Of a stretch of DNA of 33,556 bases, positions 9,501 to 17,090 are shown piece after piece. This DNA comes from Burkholderia diffusa (GTDB lineage: Bacteria; Pseudomonadota; Gammaproteobacteria; Burkholderiales; Burkholderiaceae): positions 1-33,556 of the forward strand of contig NZ_CABVPN010000044.1 in NCBI RefSeq assembly GCF_902499115.1, read 5' to 3'. Position 1 is the first letter of the stretch. Every line of letters starts with the position of its first letter. The notes under the pieces were generated by a model. The model was not told where the DNA came from. It made no database searches and saw only the letters and a list, made by a program, of their open reading frames with translations. The translations under genes and the position numbers were made by a program.

Positions 9501-10600
9501 GCGCCGTCGTGCAGGTGCGCGCGGCCGATCGCGACGCGGTGCTCGGCGCGCTGCGCGACTTCGGCCTGTCGGCCTGCTCGCACGTGATCGGCACGGTCAA
9601 CGATCGCGACGTGATCGAGGTGTACCGCGACGCGAAGAAGGTGTTCGACGCGCCGCGCGCTGAACTCCATCGAGCATGGAGCGAAGTGAGCTGGCGCATC
9701 GCGCGCCTGCGCGACAACCCCGCCTGCGCGGATGCCGAATACGACGCGCTGCTCGACGCGGCCGACCCGGGCATCTCGCCGGTGCTGAGCTTCGATCCGG
9801 CCGACGACATCGCTGCGCCGTTCATCGCGACGGGCGCGCGCCCGCGTGTCGCGATCCTGCGCGAGCAGGGCGTGAACTCGCATCTGGAAACGGCATATGC
9901 GTTCGACCGCGCGGGCTTCGACGCGCACGACGTGCACATGAGCGACCTGCTGGCCGGCCGCGCGACGCTCGCCGATTTCGCGGGCGCGGTGGCATGCGGC
10001 GGCTTCTCGTACGGCGACGTGCTGGGTGCGGGCGAGGGCTGGGCGAAGACGATCCGCTTCAACGCGCAGCTCGCCGACATGTTCTCGGCCTTCTTCGCGC
10101 GTCCCGACACGTTCGCGCTCGGCATCTGCAACGGTTGCCAGATGCTGTCGAGCCTTGCGTCGATGATTCCGGGCGCGGAGGCATGGCCGAAGTTCACGCG
10201 CAACAAGTCCGAGCAGTTCGAGGCGCGCTTCTCGTTCGTGGAAGTGGAGAAGTCGCCGTCGATCTTCTTCGCGGGGATGGAAGGCTCGCGGATTCCGGTG
10301 GCGGTCGCGCACGGCGAAGGCTATGCGGACTTCTCGCAGCAGGGCGACATCGATCGCGTCGCGGTCGCGATGCGCTACGTCGACCACCGTGGCGAGGCGA
10401 CCGAACGTTATCCGTTCAACCCGAACGGCTCGCCGGCCGGCATCACGTCGGTCACGACGGCCGACGGCCGCTTCTCGGTGCTGATGCCGCACATGGAGCG
10501 CGTGCACCGCACGGTCACGATGAGCTGGCATCCGGAAGGCTGGGGCGAAGCGAGCCCCTGGATGCGCGTGTTCCGTAACGCACGCCGCTGGATCGGCTGA
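6536..10600 (+). CDS. purL: Phosphoribosylformylglycinamidine synthase, large single-chain form
   Basis: A 1354-residue enzyme of de novo purine synthesis that converts FGAR, glutamine and ATP to FGAM in the cytoplasm. It is the long proteobacterial type combining all domains: an N-terminal PurS-like region, a linker, two AIRS-type FGAM synthase halves (METHNHPTAISPFPGAATG near residue 310), and a C-terminal class I glutamine amidotransferase. The amidotransferase has its nucleophile Cys in LGICNGCQ (about residue 1198) and the partner His in the VAHGEGYA region. The frame is open for 101 codons upstream, but the ATG at MAHFSCFPGAS matches the family start and gives the expected length. The TATAAT box upstream fits a promoter for it. 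Its TGA overlaps the next gene's ATG by one base. Confidence 0.98.
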   Translation: MAHFSCFPGASALSDFRQTRLLDTLRQIDANIVAVRGQFLHFVNAAEPLSADDSARIDALMHYGAPFEPAAEKGTAETFVVLPRFGTVSPWASKATDIAQHCGLTQVRRIERGVEFTVTLKSGLLGGKKALSDDARAAVAAALHDRMTESVVATRDDAKHLFDELPAKPLEIVDVLGVGRGALERANVELGLALADDEIDYLVDAFRKLERNPTDVELMMFAQANSEHCRHKIFNAQWTIDGEAQDMSLFAMIRNTEKLSPQGTIVAYSDNSSIMVGAEAERWFPRNAGAAGEPGERYGRHTELTHTLMKVETHNHPTAISPFPGAATGAGGEIRDEGATGRGARPKAGLTGFTVSNLDLPDARQSWENARDAAQPVGERNPNDAHGPYGRPDRIASPLQIMIDGPLGGAAFNNEFGRPNLGGYFRVYEQNVGGQVRGYHKPIMIAGGLGNIADQHTHKHDVPAGSLLIQIGGPGMRIGMGGGAASSMATGANTAELDFDSVQRGNPEIERRAQEVINGCWQLGAENPILSIHDVGAGGLSNAFPEIVDGAGKGARFELRKVALEESGLSPREIWSNEAQERYVLAIAPADLPRFEAICARERCPFAVVGVATDERQLKLVDDEATGVEEFPVDMPMEVLLGKPPRMHRDVTRVTTERAPVDVTGIALSEVAVDVLKHPTVGSKSFLITIGDRSVGGTSVRDQMVGPWQVPVADCAVTALDYAGFKGEAMTMAERTPLAVIDAPASGRMAVGEAITNIASAPIASLDKLKLSANWMAACGTAGEDAALFDTVKAIGMELCPALGIGIPVGKDSLSMKTKWDEQGVAKEVVSPVSLIISAFAPVEDVRRHLTPQLRRVADAGDSVLIAIDLGRGKNRMGGSIFAQVTQQVGDTTPDVDDPEDLKRFFNAIQSLNAQDKLLAYHDRSDGGLWATVCEMAFAGHAGVSLNVDMLTLDPNHESDYGDAKDWAKQTSGRREDRTLRALFSEELGAVVQVRAADRDAVLGALRDFGLSACSHVIGTVNDRDVIEVYRDAKKVFDAPRAELHRAWSEVSWRIARLRDNPACADAEYDALLDAADPGISPVLSFDPADDIAAPFIATGARPRVAILREQGVNSHLETAYAFDRAGFDAHDVHMSDLLAGRATLADFAGAVACGGFSYGDVLGAGEGWAKTIRFNAQLADMFSAFFARPDTFALGICNGCQMLSSLASMIPGAEAWPKFTRNKSEQFEARFSFVEVEKSPSIFFAGMEGSRIPVAVAHGEGYADFSQQGDIDRVAVAMRYVDHRGEATERYPFNPNGSPAGITSVTTADGRFSVLMPHMERVHRTVTMSWHPEGWGEASPWMRVFRNARRWIG

Positions 10601-11142
10601 TGTTCGATCCGCACGCACCGGTCGAGATCGTCACGCTGCGCGACGAACGCGCGAGCGATGTCGATGCGATCGGTCGTGTGATCGTGGCCGCGTTCGCGGA
10701 CGAGCCTCAGCAGGGTCGATTCGAACGGCAGATCGTCGATGCGCTGCGCGCGGAGGGTGTGCTCAGCGTGTCGCTCGTTGCGGAGCGCGACGAGCGCGTG
10801 ATCGGTCACGTCGCGTTTTCGCCGGTGTCGATCGGCGGCGAGCCGGCCGGCAACCAGCAGTGGTACGGGCTCGCGCCGCTCGCGGTGCTGCCTGAATGCC
10901 AGCGGCAGAGCATCGGCGCGGGGCTCGTGCGCACGGGGCTCGACGCGTTGCGCCGGCTCGGTGCGCGCGGCTGCGTCGTGCTCGGCGATCCCGCGTATTA
11001 CGCGCGTTTCGACTTTGTGCGGTCCGGCGATCTGGTGTTCCCGGATGCGCCGCCCGAGTATTTTCTCGCGCTGTCGTTCGACGAAGCCGCGCCGCGGCCG
11101 TCGGGCGAGGTCCGCTACCACGATGTGTTCTATCCGGCATAG
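10600..11142 (+). CDS. GNAT family N-acetyltransferase (YhbS-like)
   Basis: A 180-residue acetyl-CoA-dependent N-acetyltransferase. It has the GNAT core with the beta4 strand LAPLAVLPECQRQSIGAGL (acetyl-CoA pyrophosphate-binding segment, variant of Q/RxxGxG/A) and the later segment VVLGDPAYYARFDF typical of the YhbS branch. The ATG shares its A with the purL stop (TGATG), so translation is probably coupled to purL. The substrate is unknown. There is no reason in the sequence to link it to purine synthesis beyond co-transcription. It is followed by an intrinsic terminator. Confidence 0.88.
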   Translation: MFDPHAPVEIVTLRDERASDVDAIGRVIVAAFADEPQQGRFERQIVDALRAEGVLSVSLVAERDERVIGHVAFSPVSIGGEPAGNQQWYGLAPLAVLPECQRQSIGAGLVRTGLDALRRLGARGCVVLGDPAYYARFDFVRSGDLVFPDAPPEYFLALSFDEAAPRPSGEVRYHDVFYPA

Positions 11143-11181
11143 CGGTTCACCGCGCTGCCCGTACGCGATCCCGCAGTCCTG

Positions 11182-11208
11182 AAAAGCCGCCTTGAAGCGG
11201 CTTTTTCC
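11182..11208 (+). terminator. Intrinsic terminator of the purL-GNAT unit
   Basis: AAAAGCCGC (11182-11190) pairs with GCGGCTTTT (11197-11205) around a 6-base loop and runs into further T bases. It lies 40 bases beyond the GNAT stop. Confidence 0.85.
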
Positions 11209-11251
11209 TTGTCCGGCCGCCGCGTGGGCCGGCCCACCACAAGCATGCGTG

Positions 11252-11284
11252 AAAAAGAAAAAGGCCGCTCCGGGGAGCGGCCTT
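11252..11284 (-). terminator. Intrinsic terminator of the parvulin gene
   Basis: AAGGCCGCTC (11261-11270) pairs with GAGCGGCCTT (11275-11284). On the minus strand the stem is followed by a T-rich run (complement of 11252-11262). It sits just past the parvulin stop and back to back with the plus-strand terminator. Confidence 0.85.
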
Positions 11285-11307
11285 TGCGTGGGCGATCGTC
11301 GCCGACG

Positions 11308-12090
11308 TTACTGGATCTTCGCCTGCTGGCGCAGGCCTTCCTCGAACGCCTGCAGCTTCTGCTGCACGAGCTGCTGCGCGATCTGAGCCTTCACCTGGTC
11401 GAACGGCGGCGGGGCGATGTCGCGTACGTCGTCGACACGGATGATGTGCCAGCCGAACTGCGTCTTCACCGGCGCGTCGGTCATCTGGCCTTTCTGGAGC
11501 TTCTGCGCGGCGGCCGCGAATTCCGGCACGTACGCCTTCGGATCGGACCAGTCGAGGTCGCCGCCGTTCTTGCCCGAGCCCGGGTCCTTCGAGTACTGCT
11601 TGGCCAGATCCTCGAACTTCGCGCCGGCCTTGATCTTCGCGATCAGGTCCTTCGCCTGTTGCTCGCTGTCGACGAGGATGTGGTGCAGGTGATACTCGCG
11701 GTTGCCGCCGGCGCCCTTCACGAGATCGTCATAGCGCGCCTTCACTTCCGCGTCGGTCGGCTGGTTCTTCTTCAGGAAGCTCTCGATCATCGAGCGCAGC
11801 ACCACCGTCTGCTGCGCGACGGCGACCTGTGCCTTCACGTCCGGACGGTTCGGGATGCCTTCGCGGATCGCTTCCTGCATCAGGATTTCGCGGTTCACGA
11901 GTTCCTGGCGCACGGCTTGCTGCAGCTGCGGGCTGTCGGTCTGGCCTTGCTGGACGAGTTGCGCGACCATCGCGTCGGCGCGCGACTTCGGAATCGGCGT
12001 GCCGTTGACGACGGCGATGTTCTGGGCGAATGCCGGTGCCGCTGCAAATGCAGCCGCCGCGACCCACAGGCGGGGGGATTTCAGGATCAT
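11308..12090 (-). CDS. Periplasmic peptidyl-prolyl cis-trans isomerase, parvulin type
   Basis: A 260-residue secreted foldase related to PpiC/SurA/PrsA. Residues 1-22 form a signal peptide ending AFA before QNIAVVNG. A SurA_N-like helical segment follows (VNGTPIPKS, about 29-125), then a rotamase domain (about 130-225). The rotamase domain has the diagnostic HHILV, FEDLAKQYSKDPGS, GGDLDW and FGWHIIRVD motifs, and a charged helix closes the protein. It would catalyse prolyl isomerisation and chaperone outer-membrane or periplasmic proteins. An AGGA ribosome site precedes the ATG. It is the last gene of a yciB-bolA-ppi unit and is closed by its own terminator. Confidence 0.94.
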   Translation of the reverse strand: MILKSPRLWVAAAAFAAAPAFAQNIAVVNGTPIPKSRADAMVAQLVQQGQTDSPQLQQAVRQELVNREILMQEAIREGIPNRPDVKAQVAVAQQTVVLRSMIESFLKKNQPTDAEVKARYDDLVKGAGGNREYHLHHILVDSEQQAKDLIAKIKAGAKFEDLAKQYSKDPGSGKNGGDLDWSDPKAYVPEFAAAAQKLQKGQMTDAPVKTQFGWHIIRVDDVRDIAPPPFDQVKAQIAQQLVQQKLQAFEEGLRQQAKIQ

Positions 12091-12108
12091 CGGGAATTCC
12101 TGTTGAGA

Positions 12109-12417
12109 CTAGATTGAAGATTCGTTGAATTCTTCGGGCGTATAAGCCACGATCGCGAGCGCATGAATGCCGCGCTGCATCGCATCAGCGAGCGCATCAT
12201 ACACCAGCCGGTGCCGCGCGACGCGCGGCTTGCCCGCGAAGGCGGCCGACACGATCGTCACGGTGTAGTGGCCGCCGGCGGCCGCGCCGGCGTGGCCCGC
12301 ATGCTGCGCGCTGTCGTCGCGCACCGCGAGCGATAGCGGCGCGAGCGATGCGGTCAGGCGCGCTTCGATCAGCGCGATGCGTTCGTCGGGCGATGCTTGG
12401 AGAAAGGCGTCGTTCAT
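12109..12417 (-). CDS. bolA: BolA family protein
   Basis: A 102-residue BolA-fold protein. The family partners with monothiol glutaredoxins in iron-sulfur trafficking and affects cell shape under stress. The conserved part runs from about residue 50 to 90: VTIVSAAFAGKPRVARHRL followed by the helix VYDALADAMQRGIHALAI, which carries the family's invariant His-containing and IHAL segments. An alanine/glycine-rich insert (about 40-50) separates the N-terminal helix from this core. The ATG lies one base past the stop of yciB, so the two are translationally linked; the parvulin gene starts 18 bases after its stop. Confidence 0.9.
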   Translation of the reverse strand: MNDAFLQASPDERIALIEARLTASLAPLSLAVRDDSAQHAGHAGAAAGGHYTVTIVSAAFAGKPRVARHRLVYDALADAMQRGIHALAIVAYTPEEFNESSI

Positions 12418-12418
12418 G

Positions 12419-12949
12419 TCACTCGTCCTTCATGTACTTCGTGAGCCACAGGCTCTGCAGGATGATGAACACGACCATCGCGCCCGTCGTGCCGAACAGC
12501 TTGAAGTTCACCCACTGCGATTCGGTGTAGTTGTGCACCACGTACAGGTTCGCGACGCCGAGCACCGCGAAGAACAGCGCCCACGCGACGTTCAGCTTGT
12601 CCCACACGGGGTGCGGCAGCGTGAGCTGCTTGCCCATCATCTTCTCGATCAGGTTGTTGCCGAACGCATAGCGTGCGGCGAGCAGCCCGATCGCAAACAG
12701 CCAGTACAGCACAGTCGGTTTCCATTGGATGAATTTCTCGTCATGCAGGACGAGGGTGGCGCCACCGAAGACGACGATCACGCCGAGACTGACCCACAGC
12801 ATCGTGTCGACCTTCCGGTGCCGGAAGGCTACCCACGCGACCTGGGCCAGTGTCGCGACGATCGCGACGGCGGTGGCGGTGAAGATGCCCCAGACCTTGA
12901 AGGCGGCGAAAAACAGGATGATCGGAAACAGATCGAACAGGAATTTCAT
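12419..12949 (-). CDS. yciB: Inner-membrane septation protein A (YciB/IspZ family)
   Basis: A 176-residue polytopic inner-membrane protein with about five membrane helices. It starts with the family's KFLFDLFPIILFFAAFKVWG and contains FIQWKPTVLYWLFA and MGKQLTLPHPVWDKLNVAW, the most conserved stretches of the family. The C-terminus is TKYMKDE. The family is implicated in cell division and envelope integrity; its biochemical activity is not established. It is the first gene of the yciB-bolA-ppi operon, about 125 bases from the preceding msrB, with a terminator hairpin in that gap. Confidence 0.95.
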   Translation of the reverse strand: MKFLFDLFPIILFFAAFKVWGIFTATAVAIVATLAQVAWVAFRHRKVDTMLWVSLGVIVVFGGATLVLHDEKFIQWKPTVLYWLFAIGLLAARYAFGNNLIEKMMGKQLTLPHPVWDKLNVAWALFFAVLGVANLYVVHNYTESQWVNFKLFGTTGAMVVFIILQSLWLTKYMKDE

Positions 12950-12964
12950 GGCGCTCGCAGCTGC

Positions 12965-12993
12965 GTGAAAGGCCGCATCGCGCGGCCTTTCAC
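12965..12993 (-). terminator. Terminator-like hairpin after msrB
   Basis: A perfect 12-bp stem, GTGAAAGGCCGC (12965-12976) with GCGGCCTTTCAC (12982-12993), encloses a 5-base loop. It lies between the msrB stop and the yciB start. The T run is short, so strength is uncertain, but position suggests it ends msrB transcription. Confidence 0.6.
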
Positions 12994-13073
12994 CGTTGTG
13001 GGGACCCGCCAGGCGCCACCGTCCGGGATCGGGGCAGCCGGGAAGGCTGTCCGACCGATTCGTCCGGTGCCGC

Positions 13074-13505
13074 TCATTCGTTTTCGGGTCGGGACTCGAA
13101 GTTTAACGCAGCCGAATTGATGCAGTACCGCAAACCGGTCTGGTCGCGCGGGCCGTCCTCGAACACGTGGCCGAGATGCGCGCCGCAATGGTTGCAGCGA
13201 ACCTCGACGCGCACCATGCCGTGCGAGCGGTCGATCTTCTCGTCGATCACCTCGCCGTTGAGCGGCTTGAAGTAGCTGGGCCAGCCGCAGCCCGAATGGA
13301 ATTTGGCGCCGGATTCGAACAGCGGCGTGCTGCAGACGACGCATTTGTAGATGCCGGCGTCCTCGGTATCGGTGTATTCGCCGGTGAAGGCCCGCTCGGT
13401 CGCCGCATGCTGCGTGACCTCGTACTGCATCGGCGTGAGCCGGCGGCGCAATTCGGCGTCGTCCTTCTGGTACGGGAAGGTCTTGTCGTCGGAATCGTGT
13501 GACAT
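13074..13505 (-). CDS. msrB: Peptide-methionine (R)-S-oxide reductase
   Basis: A 143-residue MsrB that reduces the R form of methionine sulfoxide in proteins. Two zinc-binding pairs are present (CVVC near residue 83 and CNHC near 128). SGCGWPSYF is the classical fold motif, and the catalytic Cys is in RYCINSAAL near the C-terminus. The open frame extends far upstream because it runs antisense through selO sequence. The correct start is the ATG giving MSHDSDDKTFPY, which has an AGGAG site about 9 bases ahead. It lies just downstream of selO on the same strand (38 bases). Both genes relate to redox stress, so co-transcription would make sense. Confidence 0.96.
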   Translation of the reverse strand: MSHDSDDKTFPYQKDDAELRRRLTPMQYEVTQHAATERAFTGEYTDTEDAGIYKCVVCSTPLFESGAKFHSGCGWPSYFKPLNGEVIDEKIDRSHGMVRVEVRCNHCGAHLGHVFEDGPRDQTGLRYCINSAALNFESRPENE

Positions 13506-13543
13506 GTGGGTGTTCTCCTGATCGATCGGTCGGGTCGTGCGGG

Positions 13544-15112
13544 TCACGACGAGCAGCTCACTTCGAGCGACCCGGCCCAGTCTGGCGGCAATGCCGCATA
13601 CGCTTCGTGTTCCGGTTGTTCGTCGAATGGCCGGCGCAGCACCTGCGCGAGCCGCTCGACTTCGGAAAAATCCTTTTCCTTCGCGCGCCGGATCGCGACT
13701 TCGGCCAAATGATTGCGCAGCACGTATTTCGGATTCACGCGATTCATCGCGGCCGCGCGGGCCGCGTCGTCGCGCGTTTCCTCGGACAGCCGGGCGCGAT
13801 AGAGGTTCGCCCACGCGTCGAATGCGTCGCGATCGATGAACAGGTCGCGCACCGGCGCGTCGCGGCTCGCGTCGTGCTTCGACAGCTGCGCGAGCCGGCG
13901 GAACGTCAGCGTGAAGTCCGCATGGCTCGCGTGCATCGTTTCGAGCAGCTTGTTCGCGAGCTCGGCGTCGTTCTCGCGCTCGAGTTCGAGGCCGAGCTTC
14001 GCGCGCATCGCGCGTTCGAGCGCGGGGCCGAAGCGTTCGGGAAATTTCGCGAGCACGGCCTGCGCGTCGTCGACCGCGCGCTCGGCGCGCGCATCGTCGT
14101 CGGCGATCCCGTGCTGCAGCCCGATCAGCGGCAGCAGCGCCTGCGCGAGGCAGTAGCAGTTCCAGTGCGCGATGCGCGGCTGCATCCGGTACGCGTAGCG
14201 GCCGCTCGTGTCGGAGTGATTGCAGATGTGGTTCGCGTCGAACGCGTCGACGAAGCCGAATGGGCCGTAGTCGATCGTCATGCCGAGGATCGACATGTTG
14301 TCGGTGTTCATCACGCCGTGGCAGAAGCCGACCGCTTGCCACTGCGCGACGAGGTCGGCCGTGCGCAGCGTCGCGGCTTCGAGCAGCGCGAGGTACGGAT
14401 CGTCGGCGTCGCGGCATGCCGGATAGAAGCGATCGATCACGTGATCGGCGAGCTGGCGCAGCAGGTCCGGACGATCGTTCGAGAAGAAATGCTCGAAGTG
14501 GCCGAAGCGCACGAAGCTCTCCGATACGCGCGTGACGACCGCTGACGTCTCGATCTCCTCGCGCACCACCGGCTGGTCGGAGCCGATCACCGTGAGCGCG
14601 CGGGTGGTCGGGATGCCGAGGTGATGCATGGCTTCCGAACACAGGAATTCGCGGATCGACGAGCGCAGCACCGCGCGGCCGTCGCCCATCCGCGAATACG
14701 GCGTGCGGCCGCCGCCCTTGATCTGCAGTTCGTAGCGCTGGCCGTTCGTGCCGGGGAGTTCGCCGATCGTCAGCGCGCGGCCGTCGCCGAGCTGGCCGGC
14801 CCACACGCCGAACTGGTGGCCGGAATACACCGACGCATACGGCATCGCGCTCGCGGGCCAGTCGCGCGTCGGGTTGCCGGCGAAGAGCTCGGCGAACCCG
14901 GGCTGCTGGCCAATCGACACCGGCAGGCCGAGCAGGTGCGCGACTTCGTCGGAAAAGCCGACGACGTACGGCGCGGGCAGCGGTGCGGCCGGCAGCCGCG
15001 TATGAAACGCATCGCCGAGCGTGACGAATGCGCCGGCGGCCGGCGCACCGAGCGTCGCGGCGAGGTCGGGAAGAGTGTCAGCCGTATCGGCTGCGCTTCG
15101 GGAAAACGACAT
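13544..15112 (-). CDS. selO: Protein adenylyltransferase SelO (YdiU/UPF0061)
   Basis: A 522-residue pseudokinase-fold enzyme that transfers AMP from ATP to Ser/Thr/Tyr of target proteins, a reaction linked to redox homeostasis. Recognisable segments are SVYSGHQFGVWAGQLGDGRA, LQIKGGGRTPYSR, DGRAVLRSSIREFL, and the metal and active-site region GVMNTDNMSILGMTIDYGPF. The C-terminus ends EVSCSS, carrying the Cys that replaces the selenocysteine of eukaryotic SelO. The frame stays open for 571 codons upstream, but the ATG at MSFSRSAADT has an AGAGGCG-like ribosome site and gives the normal length. It is divergent from the acyl-CoA ligase and probably followed by msrB in one transcript. Confidence 0.95.
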   Translation of the reverse strand: MSFSRSAADTADTLPDLAATLGAPAAGAFVTLGDAFHTRLPAAPLPAPYVVGFSDEVAHLLGLPVSIGQQPGFAELFAGNPTRDWPASAMPYASVYSGHQFGVWAGQLGDGRALTIGELPGTNGQRYELQIKGGGRTPYSRMGDGRAVLRSSIREFLCSEAMHHLGIPTTRALTVIGSDQPVVREEIETSAVVTRVSESFVRFGHFEHFFSNDRPDLLRQLADHVIDRFYPACRDADDPYLALLEAATLRTADLVAQWQAVGFCHGVMNTDNMSILGMTIDYGPFGFVDAFDANHICNHSDTSGRYAYRMQPRIAHWNCYCLAQALLPLIGLQHGIADDDARAERAVDDAQAVLAKFPERFGPALERAMRAKLGLELERENDAELANKLLETMHASHADFTLTFRRLAQLSKHDASRDAPVRDLFIDRDAFDAWANLYRARLSEETRDDAARAAAMNRVNPKYVLRNHLAEVAIRRAKEKDFSEVERLAQVLRRPFDEQPEHEAYAALPPDWAGSLEVSCSS

Positions 15113-15137
15113 GTTGAGCGCCTCTGGGTAAGCCGAT

Positions 15138-15143
15138 ATTGTA
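15138..15143 (-). promoter_or_regulatory. Candidate -10 box for selO
   Basis: On the minus strand this reads TACAAT, 25 bases before the selO ATG in a GC-rich 150-base divergent gap. No matching -35 is visible, so this is a weak assignment. Confidence 0.3.
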
Positions 15144-15265
15144 AGGCGGCGCCGCGCCGCCCGCATGGCGGCCCGCGCGCCTTGCGCCAGGCCTGTCCGG
15201 GCCGCAAGCCGGCGCACCGCTTCGAGGCTGGTCACCGATTCGCGTCCTTCCGGGAGAACAAGACG

Positions 15266-16909
15266 ATGGGTAAGCCGTTGCTGGGCCAGATGATGGACAT
15301 GCCGTTGCTGGTGTCGTCGCTGATCGCGCACGCCGCGCGTTACGCGGGTGACACGGAGATCGTGTCGAGGCGCGTGGAAGGCGACCTGCATCGCTACACG
15401 TACCGCGACTGCGAGCAGCGCGCGAAGCGGCTCGCGCAGGCGCTCGCGCGGCTCGGCGTCGAGTCGGGCGACCGCGTCGGCACGCTGGCCTGGAACGGCT
15501 ACCGGCACCTGGAGGCGTACTACGGGATCGGCGGGATGGGCGCCGTGTGCCACACGATCAACCCGCGCCTCTTTCCCGAGCAGATCGCCTACATCGTCAA
15601 TCACGCGGAAGACCGCTACGTCTGCTTCGACATCAATTTCGCGCCGCTGGTCGACGCGATCGCGCCGCAGTGTCCGCACGTGAAAGGCTGGATCGCGATG
15701 ACCGACGCCGCGCACCTGCCGTCCGGCGCGACGCCGTTCCTGTGCTACGAAACGCTCGTCGACGCCGAGGACGGCCGCTACGACTGGCCGCGTCTCGACG
15801 AGCTGCAGGCGTCCGGCCTGTGCTACACGTCGGGCACGACCGGCAACCCGAAGGGCGTGCTGTATTCGCATCGCTCGACGGTGCTGCACGCGTACGGCGC
15901 AGCGCTGCCCGACGCGATGAACCTGTCGGCGCTCGACGCCGTGCTGCCCGTCGTGCCGATGTTTCATGTGAACGCGTGGGGCCTGCCGTATGCGGTGCTG
16001 CTCACGGGCGGCAAGCTCGTGCTGCCCGGCAAGGATCTCGACGGCAGGTCGCTGTACGAACTGATGGAGGCCGAACGCGTGACGTTTTCCGCGGGCGTGC
16101 CGACCGTGTGGCTCGGGCTGCTGAACTACATGCGCGAGGCCGGCGTGCGTTTCTCGACGCTGAACCGCACGGTGATCGGCGGCTCCGCGTGCCCGCCCGC
16201 GATGCTGCGCACGTTCGAGGACGAATACGGCGTGCGCGTGATCCACGCGTGGGGGATGACCGAGCTGTCGCCGCTCGGCACGCTCGCGACGCTGAACTGG
16301 GCGCAGTCGCAGCGGCCGCTCGACGCGCAGCGCCGGTTGCTGGAGAAGCAGGGGCGCGTGATCTGCGGTGTCGACATGCGGATCGTCGGCGACGACGGCC
16401 ACGAATTGCCGTGGGACGGCGTCGCGTTCGGCGAACTGCAGGTGCGCGGGCCCTGGGTGATCGATCGCTACTTCAGGAGCGATACGTCGCCGCTGTCGGG
16501 CGGCTGGTTCCCGACCGGCGACGTCGCGACGATCGACCCCGACGGCTTCCTGCAGATCACCGACCGCAGCAAGGACGTGATCAAGTCCGGCGGCGAGTGG
16601 ATCAGCTCGATCGACATCGAGAATGTCGCGATCGCGCACCCGGGCGTGGCTGAAGCCGCGTGCATCGCGTGCGCGCACCCGAAATGGACCGAGCGTCCAC
16701 TGCTGGTCGTGGTACCGCGCGAAGGGGCGAACCTGACGCGTGACGCGCTGCTCGCGTTTTACGAGGGCAAGGTCGCGAAGTGGTGGGTGCCCGACGACGT
16801 CGTGTTCGTCGAATCGCTGCCGCACACCGCGACCGGCAAGCTGCAGAAGCTGAAGCTGCGCGAGGCGTTCCGCGACTACGTGCTGCCGACGGCGGTCGGC
16901 GAGCCGTAA
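15266..16909 (+). CDS. Fatty-acyl-CoA ligase (AMP-forming)
   Basis: A 547-residue member of the ANL adenylating superfamily, which activates a carboxylic acid as acyl-AMP and then acyl-CoA. The P-loop-like motif CYTSGTTGNPKGVLYSH is near residue 190. A5-type WGMTELSPLGT, the GGWFPTGDVATIDPDGF motif and the catalytic Lys region TATGKLQKLKLR near the C-terminus are all intact. Length and sequence style resemble medium/long-chain ligases and the 3-(methylthio)propionyl-CoA ligase branch, and the natural substrate cannot be decided from sequence. The start ATG has GGGAG about 10 bases upstream, and a longer open frame upstream is antisense to selO. It precedes a beta-oxidation operon by 180 bases, which supports fatty-acid use. 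Confidence 0.9.
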   Translation: MGKPLLGQMMDMPLLVSSLIAHAARYAGDTEIVSRRVEGDLHRYTYRDCEQRAKRLAQALARLGVESGDRVGTLAWNGYRHLEAYYGIGGMGAVCHTINPRLFPEQIAYIVNHAEDRYVCFDINFAPLVDAIAPQCPHVKGWIAMTDAAHLPSGATPFLCYETLVDAEDGRYDWPRLDELQASGLCYTSGTTGNPKGVLYSHRSTVLHAYGAALPDAMNLSALDAVLPVVPMFHVNAWGLPYAVLLTGGKLVLPGKDLDGRSLYELMEAERVTFSAGVPTVWLGLLNYMREAGVRFSTLNRTVIGGSACPPAMLRTFEDEYGVRVIHAWGMTELSPLGTLATLNWAQSQRPLDAQRRLLEKQGRVICGVDMRIVGDDGHELPWDGVAFGELQVRGPWVIDRYFRSDTSPLSGGWFPTGDVATIDPDGFLQITDRSKDVIKSGGEWISSIDIENVAIAHPGVAEAACIACAHPKWTERPLLVVVPREGANLTRDALLAFYEGKVAKWWVPDDVVFVESLPHTATGKLQKLKLREAFRDYVLPTAVGEP

Positions 16910-16940
16910 GCCGCGGCCGGCGACGGCCCGCCGCGCGGTC

Positions 16941-16964
16941 TCCCGATCCGGCCCCGGATCGGGA
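16941..16964. repeat. Near-perfect 24-bp inverted repeat upstream of the fadB-like operon
   Basis: TCCCGATCCGG (16941-16951) and CCGGATCGGGA (16954-16964) are exact inverse complements with only CC between them. It stands 10 bases upstream of a good -35 box. No T tract follows on the plus strand, so a protein-binding operator is more likely than a terminator. Confidence 0.6.
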
Positions 16965-16974
16965 AAAATTCAAA

Positions 16975-17004
16975 TTGAACGACCGTGCTTTTTCGTTGTA
17001 TGCT
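16975..17004 (+). promoter_or_regulatory. Candidate sigma-70 promoter of the beta-oxidation operon
   Basis: TTGAAC (16975-16980) and TATGCT (16999-17004) are separated by 18 bases, 87 bases before the ATG of the hydratase/dehydrogenase gene. The stretch is locally AT-rich, unlike its surroundings. Confidence 0.55.
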
Positions 17005-17090
17005 GCCTCCGTTCGATCCGGACATGCGGCCGTTCGACCGCGCACAATGAAGCGCAGCCACCCCGGCGCGCGATGCATGGAGGCAGGCAG

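Noticed and set aside
6524..10618. Very long minus-strand open frame opposite purL
   Set aside because: Low-complexity Arg/His/Ala composition and no domain; it mirrors the purL codon pattern.
13544..16825. selO as a 1093-codon gene
   Set aside because: The upstream 571 codons are antisense to the acyl-CoA ligase; the family start and ribosome site are at 15112.
16941..16970. Rho-independent terminator of the acyl-CoA ligase
   Set aside because: The stem is strong but followed by A bases on the plus strand, not T bases.
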